Shown: positions 16,785 through 26,285 of the stretch, piece by piece | How the letters are laid out: each line of letters opens with the position of its first letter | How positions within the stretch are numbered: position 1 is the first letter of the stretch | Source of the DNA: an uncultured Oscillospiraceae bacterium | GTDB lineage: Bacteria; Bacillota; Clostridia; Oscillospirales; Oscillospiraceae | Length of the DNA: 64,000 nt | NCBI GenBank assembly: GCA_947599875.1 | Contig: CANQFV010000008.1 | Coordinates: 1-64,000 of the forward strand | Direction of reading: 5' to 3' | Position numbers and translations under genes: made by a program | The notes under the pieces: generated by a model | What the model was told of the DNA's origin: nothing | What the model saw: the letters and a program-made list of their open reading frames with translations, nothing else | Database searches by the model: none

Positions 16785-17537
16785 ATGGTGGGCAAGATGA
16801 TAAAAGCTGTGATTTTCGACCTGGACAACACCCTCCTTCGCCGGGACAAGAGCATGTCCGCCTACTCCCGGGGCGTCCTGCGGCGGTGCCGGGAGCGGGG
16901 GATACACGTTTTCGCCGCATCGGCAAGGCCGGAGCGGACTGTCCGGGAGTTTGGCATTTTCGGGGAGTTTGACGCCCTGGTGACTCTCAACGGCGCCCGG
17001 GTGGTGCTGCCGGGGCAGATCCTCCTGAACGGCATTTCGGAAAAAACCGGGCGGGATGTTATCGACAAGCTCCTCCGGATCCCCGGCGCCGTGGTGTCGG
17101 TGGAGATGAGCGGCGGGATATACGCCTCGGCGCCCATCCCGGAGTGGAACGCCAGGGTATTTGGGGGCTTCCCCGGCCTTCCCGAGGGGGAGCTTTACAA
17201 GATCCTGGTGAGCGGCGCCGCCGGGGCCGATGTACAGGCCGCTGTGACGGGGGATACATACTGCACCGCCGTGGAGGGCGGGAAGCTCTGGCAATTTATG
17301 AGCCGGGAGGCCAACAAGTGGAACGGTGTCCGGGAGATGCTCTCGGCCTTCGGCCTTTCGCCGGAGGAGGCCGCCTACCTGGGGGACGACTGGGACGACA
17401 TCGGCCCCGTGAAAAACTGCGGCCTGGGCGTGGCGATGGAAAACGCCATCCCGGAGGTGAGGGCCGTGGCCGCCGCCGTGGCAGGGGACTGCGACGAGGA
17501 CGGCGCGGCGCGGTTTGTGGAGGAGAATCTGCTATGA
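16785..17537 (+). CDS. HAD hydrolase, Cof/IIB type
   Basis: A 250-residue HAD phosphatase. Motif I is VIFDLDNTLL, motif II FAASARPERT, and motif IV YLGDDWDDIGPVKN; the Lys of motif III lies in REANKWNGVREM. A large IIB cap sits between II and III, as in Cof-type sugar-phosphate or cofactor phosphatases. The alternative ATG at 16797 has an equally plausible ribosome site, so the first four residues are uncertain. It overlaps the AlaX gene by ATGA. Confidence 0.85.
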   Translation: MVGKMIKAVIFDLDNTLLRRDKSMSAYSRGVLRRCRERGIHVFAASARPERTVREFGIFGEFDALVTLNGARVVLPGQILLNGISEKTGRDVIDKLLRIPGAVVSVEMSGGIYASAPIPEWNARVFGGFPGLPEGELYKILVSGAAGADVQAAVTGDTYCTAVEGGKLWQFMSREANKWNGVREMLSAFGLSPEEAAYLGDDWDDIGPVKNCGLGVAMENAIPEVRAVAAAVAGDCDEDGAARFVEENLL

Positions 17538-18682
17538 CACAAAAGCTCTATTATGAGGACTCCCACCTGAGGGAGTTTGACGCCGTGGTCACGTCCTGCG
17601 TACAGCGCGACGGGACGTTTGAGATCACCCTGGACAAAACGGCCTTCTTCCCGGAGGGGGGAGGGAACCCGGCGGACGTGGGGAGCCTCGGGGGCGTTCA
17701 CGTCCTACACACCTTCCTCAGGGAGGGGGAGGTCATCCACAGGTGCGACGGGGCGCTGGAGACCGGCAGCGTCGTCCACGGGTCGATCTGCTGGGAGAGG
17801 CGCTTTTCCAACATGCAGAGCCACACCGCCGAACACATCGTATCGGGGATCGTCCACCGGCGGCACGGATACGCCAATGTGGGCTTCCACATGGGCGAGG
17901 ACGGGGTCATCGTGGACTTCGACGGCTTTGTGGACCAGGAGGAGCTTTCGGACATCCAGCGGGAGGCCAATGAGATCGTCTGGCGGGACGTCCCCGTCAC
18001 CCAGAGCTTCCCGTCCCCCCAGGAGCTGCCCCACCTGGAGTACCGCAGTAAGCTGGAGCTTACGGAGAACGTGCGCCTGGTCACCATCCAGGGGGTGGAC
18101 GTGTGCGCCTGCTGCGCCCCCCATGTGAAGCGCACCGGGGAGATCGGCGTCATCAAGATCTTTGAGTCCATCCGCCGGAAAAACGGCGTGCGTATCCGGA
18201 TGCTGGCGGGGGAGCGGGCGTATGAGGACTACCAAAAGCGCGCCGGGAGCGTGGCGGAGATCTCGTCTTTGCTGTCCGTGCCCCAGGACGAGACGGCCGG
18301 GGCCGTGAAGCGGCTCCTGGAGGAGCGGGACGGCCTTTTGTATGAGCTGGGGGGCCTCAAACGCCGGATCATCCGGAATGAGGTTGACATAATTCAAGAT
18401 ACTGATAAGAATCTTGTGTTCTTCGAGCCGGATTTTGACGTAAAGGAGCTGCAGCTCCTGGCCAACGCCGCGAAGGAGAAGTGCCCCATTGCCGCGGCCT
18501 TCTCGGGGGACGACGAGACGGGGTATAAGTATGTCCTGGCCTCCGGGGCGGTGGATCTCCGGGAGAGATCCCGGGAGATGAACCGGGCCCTCCAGGGCCG
18601 GGGCGGCGGCCGCCCGGAGCTTGTCACCGGCACTGTCAAGGCGGCGAGGGCGCAGATAGAGCGGTACTGGGAGCAGGCGTAG
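17534..18682 (+). CDS. AlaX-type alanyl-tRNA editing protein with DHHA1 domain
   Basis: A 382-residue free-standing editing hydrolase that removes Ser or Gly from mischarged tRNA-Ala. It matches the AlaRS editing module: TAFFPEGGGNPADVG, zinc ligands in SHTAEH near 95-100 and C-x3-H in CACCAPHVKRTGEIG near 195. A helical linker and a C-terminal DHHA1 domain (GGGRPELVTGTV) follow, so it is the long AlaX-L form. The start overlaps the HAD stop by four bases. Motif copy GTTGACATAAT lies within it at 18383. Confidence 0.92.
   Translation: MTQKLYYEDSHLREFDAVVTSCVQRDGTFEITLDKTAFFPEGGGNPADVGSLGGVHVLHTFLREGEVIHRCDGALETGSVVHGSICWERRFSNMQSHTAEHIVSGIVHRRHGYANVGFHMGEDGVIVDFDGFVDQEELSDIQREANEIVWRDVPVTQSFPSPQELPHLEYRSKLELTENVRLVTIQGVDVCACCAPHVKRTGEIGVIKIFESIRRKNGVRIRMLAGERAYEDYQKRAGSVAEISSLLSVPQDETAGAVKRLLEERDGLLYELGGLKRRIIRNEVDIIQDTDKNLVFFEPDFDVKELQLLANAAKEKCPIAAAFSGDDETGYKYVLASGAVDLRERSREMNRALQGRGGGRPELVTGTVKAARAQIERYWEQA
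18383..18393 (+). repeat. Motif copy 2, GTTGACATAAT, inside the AlaX gene
   Basis: One mismatch from consensus. It encodes Val-Asp-Ile-Ile in the linker before the DHHA1 domain, within a conspicuously AT-rich stretch. Confidence 0.65.
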
Positions 18683-18732
18683 GGGGCGGACAGCCCCCGG
18701 GGAAACAGGCGTGAAGAAAGGAGTTTTGCGCG

Positions 18733-20430
18733 ATGCGGTATCTTCTCTATTTGAAAAAGTCCTTCCGGCGCCAGCCGATGCGCCATCTGACCTTGTTTGT
18801 CATCCTGACCTGCGCCTTTATCCTGCCCCTGCTCATATCCATTTACCGGGACAGCAGCGCATACGGGGAGCGTCAGCAGATCCTGGACACGACGAGGGGC
18901 GCGGCGTTCCACATTGAAAATGCCTCCCGGCAGGACGCGGAGCTTTTTCGCGGGATCGATGGGCTGGCGGAGCCGGTCTATGAGGACGGCGTCATTTATC
19001 TCCGGTTCCTGTCCGATGAGGATTGGAGGGATCCGGGGAAGGTTGACCGGTGCGGCGCCCTCATCATGGAGAGGATCGAGGAGAGCGGAAAGACCGGCCT
19101 TCTCCCCACGGCATACAGCTTCGACTACGCCATAGAGTCCGACGCGGGGGATGAGCAGACGGCGCTGCTGCTCTTGAATCTCTTTATCATCGTGCTTTCC
19201 TCCTTCGTTGTGGGATCCGCTTACAAAAGCCACCTGAGGCGCTTTGCCTCCGATATGGGCGCCTTGCGCTCCTGCGGCGCTGAAAACCGGCAGATCAACG
19301 TCATTTTCCTCACGGAATTTGTGCTGGTCTTCGCCCTCTCGTCGCTGTCGGCCCTGTTGCTATCGGCCGGGGTCATGAAGCTCCTCTTTGCGTGCTTCCT
19401 TGAGGTGAGGGACGACGGGTTTGCCTGGCTGCTTTTCAGGATGGATCCCGTCAATACCGCGCTGCACATAGCCGTATTTTTCCTTGTCCTGCTGGCCGTC
19501 ATCACGGTCACGCTTGTCCGATTTGGCAGGGAATCCACGGCGAGCGCGGTAAAAAGCCACATCCAATCGCGGGAGATGACAAAAGCGCCCAGGGAGCTGA
19601 AAATCAAGGCCTCGCCTGAGCGGTCCCTTCTGGCGCTTTGGCTCCGGAGGACGAACAAGACCCACAGGAGCTGCCTCGGCGTGGCGGTACCGCTTATGAC
19701 GGTGTTCCTTTTCCTCTTCGCCTACCTGTCGCTGGACGCCAGTTGGGTCTCCCGCGTGCCGGAATACCAGCTGACAATCTCCAAAAACGGCGATCCCGGC
19801 GGGTTTACCCAGGAGGAGATCACCTGCGTCCGGGAGCTTTCCCCGGTCAAGGAGATCGACTGCCGCCACGCGTCCGGGGAGGCCCCCGATCCCCAACCGG
19901 ACGCGGTTTACGATCTTAACATCAAGCTCACCCGCCCGGAACTCCATGAGGAGACCAGGGCCGCTTTGGAACAGCTCTTTCCGGGGGCGGAATATGAGAT
20001 CATAGACAATGAGGCCCGGGCGGAGCGGGGGCGGGAGATGTCCGCCGGCGTCTATTATATGCTCCTGTTCATCTTCGCGGCCATGCTGGCCTTCATGCTG
20101 GTCATCATCTATATGAAGCTGTGCGATTATATAGCGGACAGCCGCAAAACCATACACTCCCTGTGGACGATGGGTGCATCCAACGGCATGATCATGGGCT
20201 CCTACCTTCGCCAATCCGCCGTTTCCGCGGTCAGTGCGGCCGTCTTGCCCGCGGTGGGGAGCATAGCTCTGTTCCTCCTGGCGACAAATGCGGTGACACA
20301 AAAGCCGCAAGTCACCCTTACCCTTCTATGCACCTATTTTGCCGTAAGCGCGGTGACCGCCTGCGCCTTTCTTCTGCCGGTGCGCCGCTGTATTCAACAG
20401 ATTCTGAAGAGGAAGGAGAGCGTGAGATGA
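18733..20430 (+). CDS. FtsX-like ABC transporter permease
   Basis: A 565-residue membrane protein. One hydrophobic segment at 20-40 is followed by a roughly 100-residue extracytoplasmic domain, then three segments around 140-260, a cytoplasmic linker, another segment near 320, a second extracytoplasmic domain, and three C-terminal segments. This two-FtsX-domain plan fits MacB/BceB-like exporters. The gene overlaps the ATPase gene by ATGA (20427-20430), so the two form one transporter. The substrate may be a peptide antibiotic or lipid; no sensor kinase is adjacent. Confidence 0.85.
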   Translation: MRYLLYLKKSFRRQPMRHLTLFVILTCAFILPLLISIYRDSSAYGERQQILDTTRGAAFHIENASRQDAELFRGIDGLAEPVYEDGVIYLRFLSDEDWRDPGKVDRCGALIMERIEESGKTGLLPTAYSFDYAIESDAGDEQTALLLLNLFIIVLSSFVVGSAYKSHLRRFASDMGALRSCGAENRQINVIFLTEFVLVFALSSLSALLLSAGVMKLLFACFLEVRDDGFAWLLFRMDPVNTALHIAVFFLVLLAVITVTLVRFGRESTASAVKSHIQSREMTKAPRELKIKASPERSLLALWLRRTNKTHRSCLGVAVPLMTVFLFLFAYLSLDASWVSRVPEYQLTISKNGDPGGFTQEEITCVRELSPVKEIDCRHASGEAPDPQPDAVYDLNIKLTRPELHEETRAALEQLFPGAEYEIIDNEARAERGREMSAGVYYMLLFIFAAMLAFMLVIIYMKLCDYIADSRKTIHSLWTMGASNGMIMGSYLRQSAVSAVSAAVLPAVGSIALFLLATNAVTQKPQVTLTLLCTYFAVSAVTACAFLLPVRRCIQQILKRKESVR

Positions 20431-21089
20431 ACATTGTGGAGGTAAGAGGCCTGAGCAAGGTCTTTACCCAGGGCGAGTATCAGGTCAGGGCCGTGGACGA
20501 CGTGACCTTCTCTATCGCCCGGGGAGAGCTTGTATCCGTCACGGGGCAGTCCGGCTCCGGAAAGACCACCCTCTTGAACCTGATCGGCGGCATCGAGACC
20601 GCCACGCAGGGCAGCGTCACCATTGACGGCATCGACGTCTGCCACGCGGATGAGAGGGAATTGGCCAGGCTCCGGCGTCAGAAGATCGGGTATGTCTTTC
20701 AGGACTTCAACCTGATCCCCATTTTGACGGTCCAGGAGAATGTGATCATGCCACTGCTTCTGGATTCCAAAAAGGTGGATCAGGAGGATTTTCACCGGAT
20801 CACCGGCTTTTTGGGCCTGGAGGATCGGCTCACCCACCTCCCCAGCCAGCTCTCCGGCGGACAAAAACAGCGCGTGGCGATAGCCAGGGCGCTTATCAAC
20901 CACCCCGGCATCCTCCTTGCCGACGAGCCAACGGGAAATCTCGACCGGGCTATGGCGGATGAGATCATGCAGCTTCTCCTGGATCTGAACAAGGAGGGGA
21001 TCACCATCCTCCTGGTGACGCATGAGGAGCGGTACGCGGATATGTGTCCGAGAAAGCTGATCATGCGGGACGGACGGCTGGTTTCGTGA
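20427..21089 (+). CDS. ABC transporter ATPase, LolD/MacB type
   Basis: A 220-residue nucleotide-binding subunit: Walker [13 protein letters not shown] near 40, Q-loop [10 protein letters not shown], signature [15 protein letters not shown], Walker [13 protein letters not shown] and H-loop LVTHEE. It partners the permease just upstream, with which it is translationally coupled. Confidence 0.93.
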   Translation: MNIVEVRGLSKVFTQGEYQVRAVDDVTFSIARGELVSVTGQSGSGKTTLLNLIGGIETATQGSVTIDGIDVCHADERELARLRRQKIGYVFQDFNLIPILTVQENVIMPLLLDSKKVDQEDFHRITGFLGLEDRLTHLPSQLSGGQKQRVAIARALINHPGILLADEPTGNLDRAMADEIMQLLLDLNKEGITILLVTHEERYADMCPRKLIMRDGRLVS

Positions 21090-21148
21090 CCAGGGCGCCG
21101 GAAGCATCCCTGGGGCGGGGAAGCCCCGGGGAGAGAGGAGAGGTACAT

Positions 21149-21790
21149 ATGACCTTTGACTTTAAAAAGGAATACAAAGAATTCTACCTTCCGAAAGACG
21201 CGCCGTCCGTCGTGGACGTGCCGGAGATGCGCTGCATCGCCGTGCGCGGGCGCGGTGACCCCAACGCGGAGGGCGGGGAATACAAGGCATCCATCGGGCT
21301 TCTCTACGGCGTCGCCTTCACCGTCAAGATGAGCAAGATGGGCGACCACCGCATGGAGGGGTACTTTGACTTCGTGGTCCCGCCGCTGGAGGGGTTCTGG
21401 AGGCAGGAGGGGAGCGAGGGCGCCATCGACTACACCCGCAAGGGGGATCTGGAGTTTATCTCCGCCATCCGCCTGCCGGATTTCGTGACCCGGGCGGAGT
21501 TTGACTGGGCCGTGGGGGAGGCCGAGAGGAAGAAAAAGACGGACTTCTCCCAGGTGGAGTTTCTCACCCTGCGGGAGGGGCTGTGCGTCCAGTGTATGCA
21601 CATAGGGCCATACGACACAGAGCCCGCCACGGTGGAGAGAATGCACGCCTGCGCCCGGGCGCTGGGGTATGAGACGGACTTTTCGGATGCCCGCCTCCAC
21701 CACGAGATCTACTTGTCCGACCCGCGAAAAACCGCGCCGGAGAAGCTGAAAACCGTGATCCGGCACCCGATCAGGCCGGCGGAGGTGTGA
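21149..21790 (+). CDS. GyrI-like small-molecule-binding protein
   Basis: A 213-residue single-domain protein of the GyrI-like/AraC effector-binding superfamily, here without a DNA-binding domain. Supporting features are the paired beta-alpha repeats with [13 protein letters not shown], a central Trp/Phe-rich segment, and [25 protein letters not shown]. Relatives bind hydrophobic drugs or hydrolyse small compounds. The start follows GAGAGGAGAGG. Its place after an ABC exporter pair may mean a drug-handling unit (inference). Confidence 0.8.
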   Translation: MTFDFKKEYKEFYLPKDAPSVVDVPEMRCIAVRGRGDPNAEGGEYKASIGLLYGVAFTVKMSKMGDHRMEGYFDFVVPPLEGFWRQEGSEGAIDYTRKGDLEFISAIRLPDFVTRAEFDWAVGEAERKKKTDFSQVEFLTLREGLCVQCMHIGPYDTEPATVERMHACARALGYETDFSDARLHHEIYLSDPRKTAPEKLKTVIRHPIRPAEV

Positions 21791-21793
21791 GAT

Positions 21794-22249
21794 ATGGACA
21801 GGATGGAAAAAGCGATCTTCACCAATATGTGTATGATCACGGACGGCGCGGGCAACGTGCTGGTGGAGGACCGGAGAGATCCGGACTGGCCCGGCGTCTC
21901 CTTCCCCGGCGGCCATGTGGAGAGGGGGGAGTCCTTCACCGACGCGGTGATCCGGGAGGTTTTTGAGGAGACGGGCCTGACGGTATCCGGCCTTGCGCTG
22001 TGCGGCATCAAGGACTGGACGCAGGACGACGGCGCCAGGTACACGGTGCTTTGCTACAGGACGTGCCGGTTTACGGGCACCCTCGCCTCCTCCGGCGAGG
22101 GAGAGGTTCGCTGGGTCCCCCTCCGGGAGCTGCCGGACATGAAGCTCGCCGGCGGCATGGAGACGATGCTGAGGCTGTTTACGGAGGAAGAGCTTTCCGA
22201 GCAGTTTTTCCAAAAGCGGGACGGCCAATGGGTGGAGACCCTGAAATAG
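21794..22249 (+). CDS. Nudix hydrolase (MutT-like)
   Basis: A 151-residue pyrophosphohydrolase with a full Nudix box, GGHVERGES followed by REVFEETGL (residues 36-58), supplying the metal-binding glutamates. The rest fits 8-oxo-dGTP diphosphatase-like proteins, but substrate assignment within this family is unreliable. The ATG lies 3 bp after the GyrI-like gene. Confidence 0.88.
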   Translation: MDRMEKAIFTNMCMITDGAGNVLVEDRRDPDWPGVSFPGGHVERGESFTDAVIREVFEETGLTVSGLALCGIKDWTQDDGARYTVLCYRTCRFTGTLASSGEGEVRWVPLRELPDMKLAGGMETMLRLFTEEELSEQFFQKRDGQWVETLK

Positions 22250-22262
22250 ACTTACCAGAGAG

Positions 22263-22273
22263 GTTGACATAAC
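22263..22273 (+). repeat. Motif copy 3, GTTGACATAAC, abutting the metF start codon
   Basis: An exact consensus copy whose last base directly precedes the metF ATG. It occupies the place where a Shine-Dalgarno spacer would lie; the only purine-rich stretch upstream is AGAGAGG at 22257-22263. Confidence 0.75.
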
Positions 22274-23137
22274 ATGTACATCCGTGACATTTACAAAACG
22301 AAAAAGCTGCCCATCTCCTACGAGATCTTCCCGCCCAAGGGGGAGCTGCGGGTGGAGGAGCTGCGGGGGACGCTGGAGGCCCTGGCGGGGACGGAGCCGG
22401 ACTTTATCTCCGTCACCTGCTCCGCCGGAGGCTCCGGGAACGGCAAGAACACCGCGGCGCTGACGGGGATCATAGAGCGGGAGTACGGCATCCCGGCGGT
22501 GGCCCATGTGACATGCGTAAACTCCACCCGCTCCGGCGTGGATGAGGTGCTGGAGGGCATACGGGGGCAGGGGATCTCCAATGTCTTCGCCCTGCGGGGG
22601 GACAAACTGCCGGGGAGCGAGACCAGGGATTTCCGCTACGGTGCGGAGCTTGTGCGGTACATCCGGAACCGCACGGACTTCTGCGTGGGAGGCGGGTGCT
22701 ACCCGGAGGGGCATGTGGAGTGCGACGACTTTGACGCGGACATCCGGCACCTCCGGGAGAAGCAGGACGCCGGGGCGGAGTTTTTTTTAAGTCAGCTCTT
22801 CTTTGAAAATTCCGCCTTCTTCCGGTTCATCGACAAGGCCAGGGCGGCGGGGATCACGGCGCCCATTGACGCCGGGATCATGCCTATCATGGGCAAGAGC
22901 CAGATCACCCGGATGGTCTTTCTGTGCGGGGCCAGCCTGCCCTCGGCGGTGATCCGCATGGTGAACAAGTACGAAAACGACCCGGCGGCCCTTTTGCAGG
23001 CCGGGATGGAGTACGCCGCCAGGCAGATCCTGGAGCTTGCGGAGAGCGGCGCCGCCAGCGGGATCCACATCTATACCATGAATAAGCCGGAGGTGGCCAA
23101 ATTCGAGATGGAGGCGCTGCGCCATGCCGGATTCTGA
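22274..23137 (+). CDS. metF: Methylenetetrahydrofolate reductase
   Basis: A 287-residue flavoprotein that reduces 5,10-methylene-THF to 5-methyl-THF for methionine synthesis. It shows [10 protein letters not shown] at the N-terminus, [26 protein letters not shown], the [12 protein letters not shown] segment, [14 protein letters not shown] and [13 protein letters not shown] at the end, all typical of MetF. It overlaps the activation-domain gene by 14 bp and so starts a metF-activation-metH unit. Confidence 0.95.
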   Translation: MYIRDIYKTKKLPISYEIFPPKGELRVEELRGTLEALAGTEPDFISVTCSAGGSGNGKNTAALTGIIEREYGIPAVAHVTCVNSTRSGVDEVLEGIRGQGISNVFALRGDKLPGSETRDFRYGAELVRYIRNRTDFCVGGGCYPEGHVECDDFDADIRHLREKQDAGAEFFLSQLFFENSAFFRFIDKARAAGITAPIDAGIMPIMGKSQITRMVFLCGASLPSAVIRMVNKYENDPAALLQAGMEYAARQILELAESGAASGIHIYTMNKPEVAKFEMEALRHAGF

Positions 23138-23807
23138 GTTTGCCTTGGACAGGGGGGAGATCCTCCGGTATCTGGGCTACAGGGGGCAGGAGATTGGCCC
23201 TGAGCTTGACCGGGAGATCCGGCGCATGGGGGAGGAGTGCCTACGGTGCGCCAAGCCCCGGTATCTATACCGGGTGTTCCCGGTGGAGCTTCGGGGGGAC
23301 GCCCCGGTGATCGGCGGCGTGGAGCTTTTGGGGGAGGACATCGCCAGGCACCTGAGGGGGGCCGTGTCCTGCGCCGTTATGGCCGCCACCCTGGGGCATG
23401 AGCCGGAGCGGGCCATGCTCCGGCTGGGCCAGCGCTCCACGGTGAGCCAGGTCATCTTCAATGCGGCCTGCACCGCCCTCATCGAGTCCGTCTCCGACGC
23501 GTGCGAGGGGGAGATCATCCGGTACGCCGGGGAGCGGGGACTTCTCACCTCCTACCGGTACAGCCCGGGGTACGGGGACTTTCCCCTGACGCAGCAGCGG
23601 CAGATCCTGGGGCTTTTGGAGGCGGAGACGAGACTTGGGATCACGCTGACGGATTCCATGCTGATGCTGCCCAGAAAGAGCGTGTCGGCGCTGATCGGGC
23701 TTTATCCGCAGGGCTCCGGCGTGCGCAGGGGCGGCACCACCTGCCAGACATGTGAAAATTACGAAAATTGCGCGTTCAGAAAGGAGGGCTGCGGCTGTGG
23801 CGGCTAA
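23124..23807 (+). CDS. Free-standing methionine synthase activation-domain protein
   Basis: A 227-residue protein resembling the C-terminal AdoMet-binding reactivation domain of MetH (Met_synt_B12), with RYSPGYGDFPL as the AdoMet-binding signature and LPRKSVSALIGLYP. It also carries a C-terminal Cys cluster (TCQTCENYENCAF...CGCGG) that could bind a metal or Fe-S. It would reductively re-methylate inactive cob(II)alamin on MetH, which lacks this domain. It overlaps metF by 14 bp and metH by 11 bp. Confidence 0.88.
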   Translation: MPDSEFALDRGEILRYLGYRGQEIGPELDREIRRMGEECLRCAKPRYLYRVFPVELRGDAPVIGGVELLGEDIARHLRGAVSCAVMAATLGHEPERAMLRLGQRSTVSQVIFNAACTALIESVSDACEGEIIRYAGERGLLTSYRYSPGYGDFPLTQQRQILGLLEAETRLGITLTDSMLMLPRKSVSALIGLYPQGSGVRRGGTTCQTCENYENCAFRKEGCGCGG

Positions 23808-26235
23808 CGGATTTCTTCTGATAGACGGCGCGATGGGCACAGAGCTTCAAAAGAGGGGTCTGAAAACGGGAACTCCCCCGGAGCTGCTGAATCTGACGGA
23901 TCCGGACGTAGTCCGGGCGATACACAGGGATTATGTAAACGCCGGCGCGGATATCATCACGGCCAACACCTTCGGCGCCAACGCCCGGAAGCTGGGCGGC
24001 GGCGGGGAGGTGGCCCGGGTCATTGCCGCCGGGATCCGCCTGGCCCGGGAGGCCGGGGCCAGGCGCGTGGCGCTGGATATGGGGCCTACCGGGGCGCTGC
24101 TGGAGCCGATGGGGGCGATGAGCTTCCGGGAGGCGTATGACCTGTACAGGGAGCAGGTGCTGGCCGGAGTGGAGGCCGGGGCGGATCTGGTTCTCATCGA
24201 GACCATGTCCGACCTACTGGAGGCCAAGGCGGCCCTGCTGGCGGTGAAGGAGAACTCCAGCCTTCCGGTTTACATAACAATGACCTTTATGGCCGACGGG
24301 CGCACCTTTTTGGGGACGAGTCCCGCCATCGCGGCGGTGGTTTTCTCCGCCCTAGGGGCGGACGCCGTGGGGATCAACTGCTCTTTAGGGCCGGAGGAGA
24401 CAGAGCCGTTTGTCCGGGAGATGCTGGAGTGGGCCACGGTGCCCGTGGTGGTACAGCCCAACGCCGGCCTGCCCGACGCCACGTCCGGGGAGACGGTCTA
24501 CCATGTGGGGCCGGAGGAGTTTGCCCGGGCCGTGGGCAGGATGCTGGATGCCGGGGTGACGGTGGCCGGGGGGTGCTGCGGCACCACGCCGGAGCATATC
24601 GCCGCCCTGCGGCGGGAGATGGAAAAGCGCAAAGCCGCAAGGCCGGAGATCCGCCGCCGCACGGTGTTCACCAGCGCCCAGGAACTGGTAAGTTTACATA
24701 ATATCAAAACGTCCTCCCCGGCAGGGGAGGACGCGGGCCGCGGCATGGGGACCGTGGCGGTGATCGGGGAGCGGATCAACCCCACGGGAAAGAAGAAGAT
24801 CAAGGATGCCCTGCGGTCGGGGAGCTTTGACACCATCCTCAACGAGGCCATCTCCCAGGAGGAGGCCGGGGCGGAGATCTTGGACGTGAACGCGGGCCTG
24901 CCGGAGATCAACGAGCCGGAGACCCTGGAGAGGCTTGTAAAGGAGCTTCAGGCGGTGACGGGCCTGCCCCTGCAGATCGACAGCTCCGACCCCCAGGCCC
25001 TGGAGAGGGCCTGCCGCATCTACGCCGGGAAGCCCATTATCAACTCCGTCAACGGCAAGGAGGAGAGCCTGGCGGCCATTTTGCCCATCGCCAAGAAGTA
25101 CGGCGCTGCGGTTGTGGGCCTGACCCTGGACGAGAGGGGCATCCCCGACAGGGCGGAGGACCGGCTGGCCGTGGCGGAGAAGATCTTAAACCGGGCGCTG
25201 GAGTACGGGATCCCCCGGGAGGACGTGCTTATTGACTGCCTGACCATGACCGTGTCCACCAACCAGGCGCAGGCGGGGGAGACCCTGCGGGCCGTGGGAC
25301 TCGTCACGGAGAAGCTGGGCCTGCGGACGGTTCTGGGGGTCAGCAATATCTCCTTCGGCCTGCCCAACCGGGAGCTGCTCAACGCCACGTTTCTGGCCAA
25401 CGCCTTCGCCCGGGGGCTGTCCCTGCCTATCCTGAATCCCCTGTCCGGGCGGTATATGGACGTGGTGGCCTCCTGGAGAGTCCTGAACGGGCAGGACGCC
25501 GGGGCGGAGCGGTATATAGAAACTTATGTCAACCGAGAGACAGTCTACAAGAGTTATGTCAACAAAACAAGCAGTGACGTTATGTCAACTGGCAAGGTTA
25601 TGTCAACTGAATCCGCCGGAGAGGGGGACATCATGGGGATCGTCCTCTCCGGGCGGAAGATGATGATCGCGGACGCGGTAAGGGCGGCGCTGGAGAGCCG
25701 AAGCCCGATGGAGGTGATCAACGACCTGCTGATCCCCGCCATCAACGCCGCGGGGGACAGGTTTGAAAAGGGTCAGTTTTTCCTGCCCCAGCTCATGGCC
25801 AGCGCCGAGACGGTGAAACTGGGGTTTGACGTGATCCGCGACCGGGCCAAAACCGGCGAGGTGACGAGCAAGGGGAAGATCCTCTTAGCCACGGTGAAGG
25901 GGGATATCCACGACATCGGCAAGAACATCGTGAAGATGCTCCTGTCCAACTACGGCTACGAAATCGTCGATCTGGGCCGGGACGTGGAGCCGGAGCTGGT
26001 GGTGGAGACGGTGAAGCGGGAACATATCAGGCTCGTGGGCCTGTCCGCCCTTATGACCACCACGGTGAAGGCCATGAAGGAGACCATAGACCTGCTCCAC
26101 GCCTCCCACGCGGACTGCCGGATCATGGTGGGCGGCGCCGTCCTCAACCAGGAGTACGCCAGGCTGGTGGGTGCGGACTTTTACGCCAGGGACGCGCAGG
26201 AGTCGGCCAGGATCGCCCAGGAGGTACTCCCCTGA
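23797..26235 (+). CDS. metH: Cobalamin-dependent methionine synthase without activation domain
   Basis: An 812-residue enzyme that transfers methyl from methyl-THF to homocysteine through cobalamin. Domains in order: homocysteine-binding barrel (1-290; zinc Cys in INCSLGPEE and GGCCGTTPEH), pterin-binding barrel (about 320-590; VIGERINPTGKKK), cap (about 615-690) and B12-binding (about 690-812; DIHDIGKN gives the axial His). The GTG start at 23797 has AAGGAGGG at 8 nt. Seven copies of the GTTGACATAAC/GTTTACATAAC motif lie inside, four of them in an 85-bp linker segment between the pterin and cap domains. Confidence 0.95.
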   Translation: MAANGFLLIDGAMGTELQKRGLKTGTPPELLNLTDPDVVRAIHRDYVNAGADIITANTFGANARKLGGGGEVARVIAAGIRLAREAGARRVALDMGPTGALLEPMGAMSFREAYDLYREQVLAGVEAGADLVLIETMSDLLEAKAALLAVKENSSLPVYITMTFMADGRTFLGTSPAIAAVVFSALGADAVGINCSLGPEETEPFVREMLEWATVPVVVQPNAGLPDATSGETVYHVGPEEFARAVGRMLDAGVTVAGGCCGTTPEHIAALRREMEKRKAARPEIRRRTVFTSAQELVSLHNIKTSSPAGEDAGRGMGTVAVIGERINPTGKKKIKDALRSGSFDTILNEAISQEEAGAEILDVNAGLPEINEPETLERLVKELQAVTGLPLQIDSSDPQALERACRIYAGKPIINSVNGKEESLAAILPIAKKYGAAVVGLTLDERGIPDRAEDRLAVAEKILNRALEYGIPREDVLIDCLTMTVSTNQAQAGETLRAVGLVTEKLGLRTVLGVSNISFGLPNRELLNATFLANAFARGLSLPILNPLSGRYMDVVASWRVLNGQDAGAERYIETYVNRETVYKSYVNKTSSDVMSTGKVMSTESAGEGDIMGIVLSGRKMMIADAVRAALESRSPMEVINDLLIPAINAAGDRFEKGQFFLPQLMASAETVKLGFDVIRDRAKTGEVTSKGKILLATVKGDIHDIGKNIVKMLLSNYGYEIVDLGRDVEPELVVETVKREHIRLVGLSALMTTTVKAMKETIDLLHASHADCRIMVGGAVLNQEYARLVGADFYARDAQESARIAQEVLP
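23930..23940 (-). repeat. Motif copy 4, GTTTACATAAT on the minus strand, in metH
   Basis: Plus-strand reading ATTATGTAAAC. It encodes Tyr-Val-Asn in a conserved part of the homocysteine-binding barrel (RDYVNAGAD). Confidence 0.55.
24268..24278 (+). repeat. Motif copy 5, GTTTACATAAC, in metH
   Basis: One mismatch from consensus (T at position 4). It encodes Val-Tyr-Ile-Thr in the homocysteine-binding barrel. Confidence 0.6.
24692..24702 (+). repeat. Motif copy 6, GTTTACATAAT, in the metH inter-barrel linker
   Basis: Encodes Ser-Leu-His-Asn in the linker between the homocysteine and pterin domains, where amino-acid constraint should be weak. Confidence 0.55.
25523..25607 (-). repeat. Motif copies 7-10, four GTTGACATAAC boxes in an 85-bp cluster in metH
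   Basis: Plus-strand readings are CTTATGTCAAC at 25523 and GTTATGTCAAC at 25553, 25579 and 25597, all in one orientation with start-to-start spacing of 30, 26 and 18 bp. The first two are read as Tyr-Val-Asn and the last two as Val-Met-Ser-Thr, so the reading frame changes while the DNA word stays the same. The patch is AT-rich within a GC-rich gene. Confidence 0.85.
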
Positions 26236-26285
26236 GACCCCCTCGGGGAATTTACCGATCGGGCTTTGGTGAAAGGGTAGAATAT

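Noticed and set aside
22250-22273. SAM or cobalamin riboswitch before metF
   Set aside because: The gap after the Nudix gene is only 24 bp, far too short.
20792-22750. Long open frame of 652 codons on the minus strand
   Set aside because: It lies opposite the ATPase, GyrI-like, Nudix and metF genes, all of which have recognisable motifs; it has no family features of its own.
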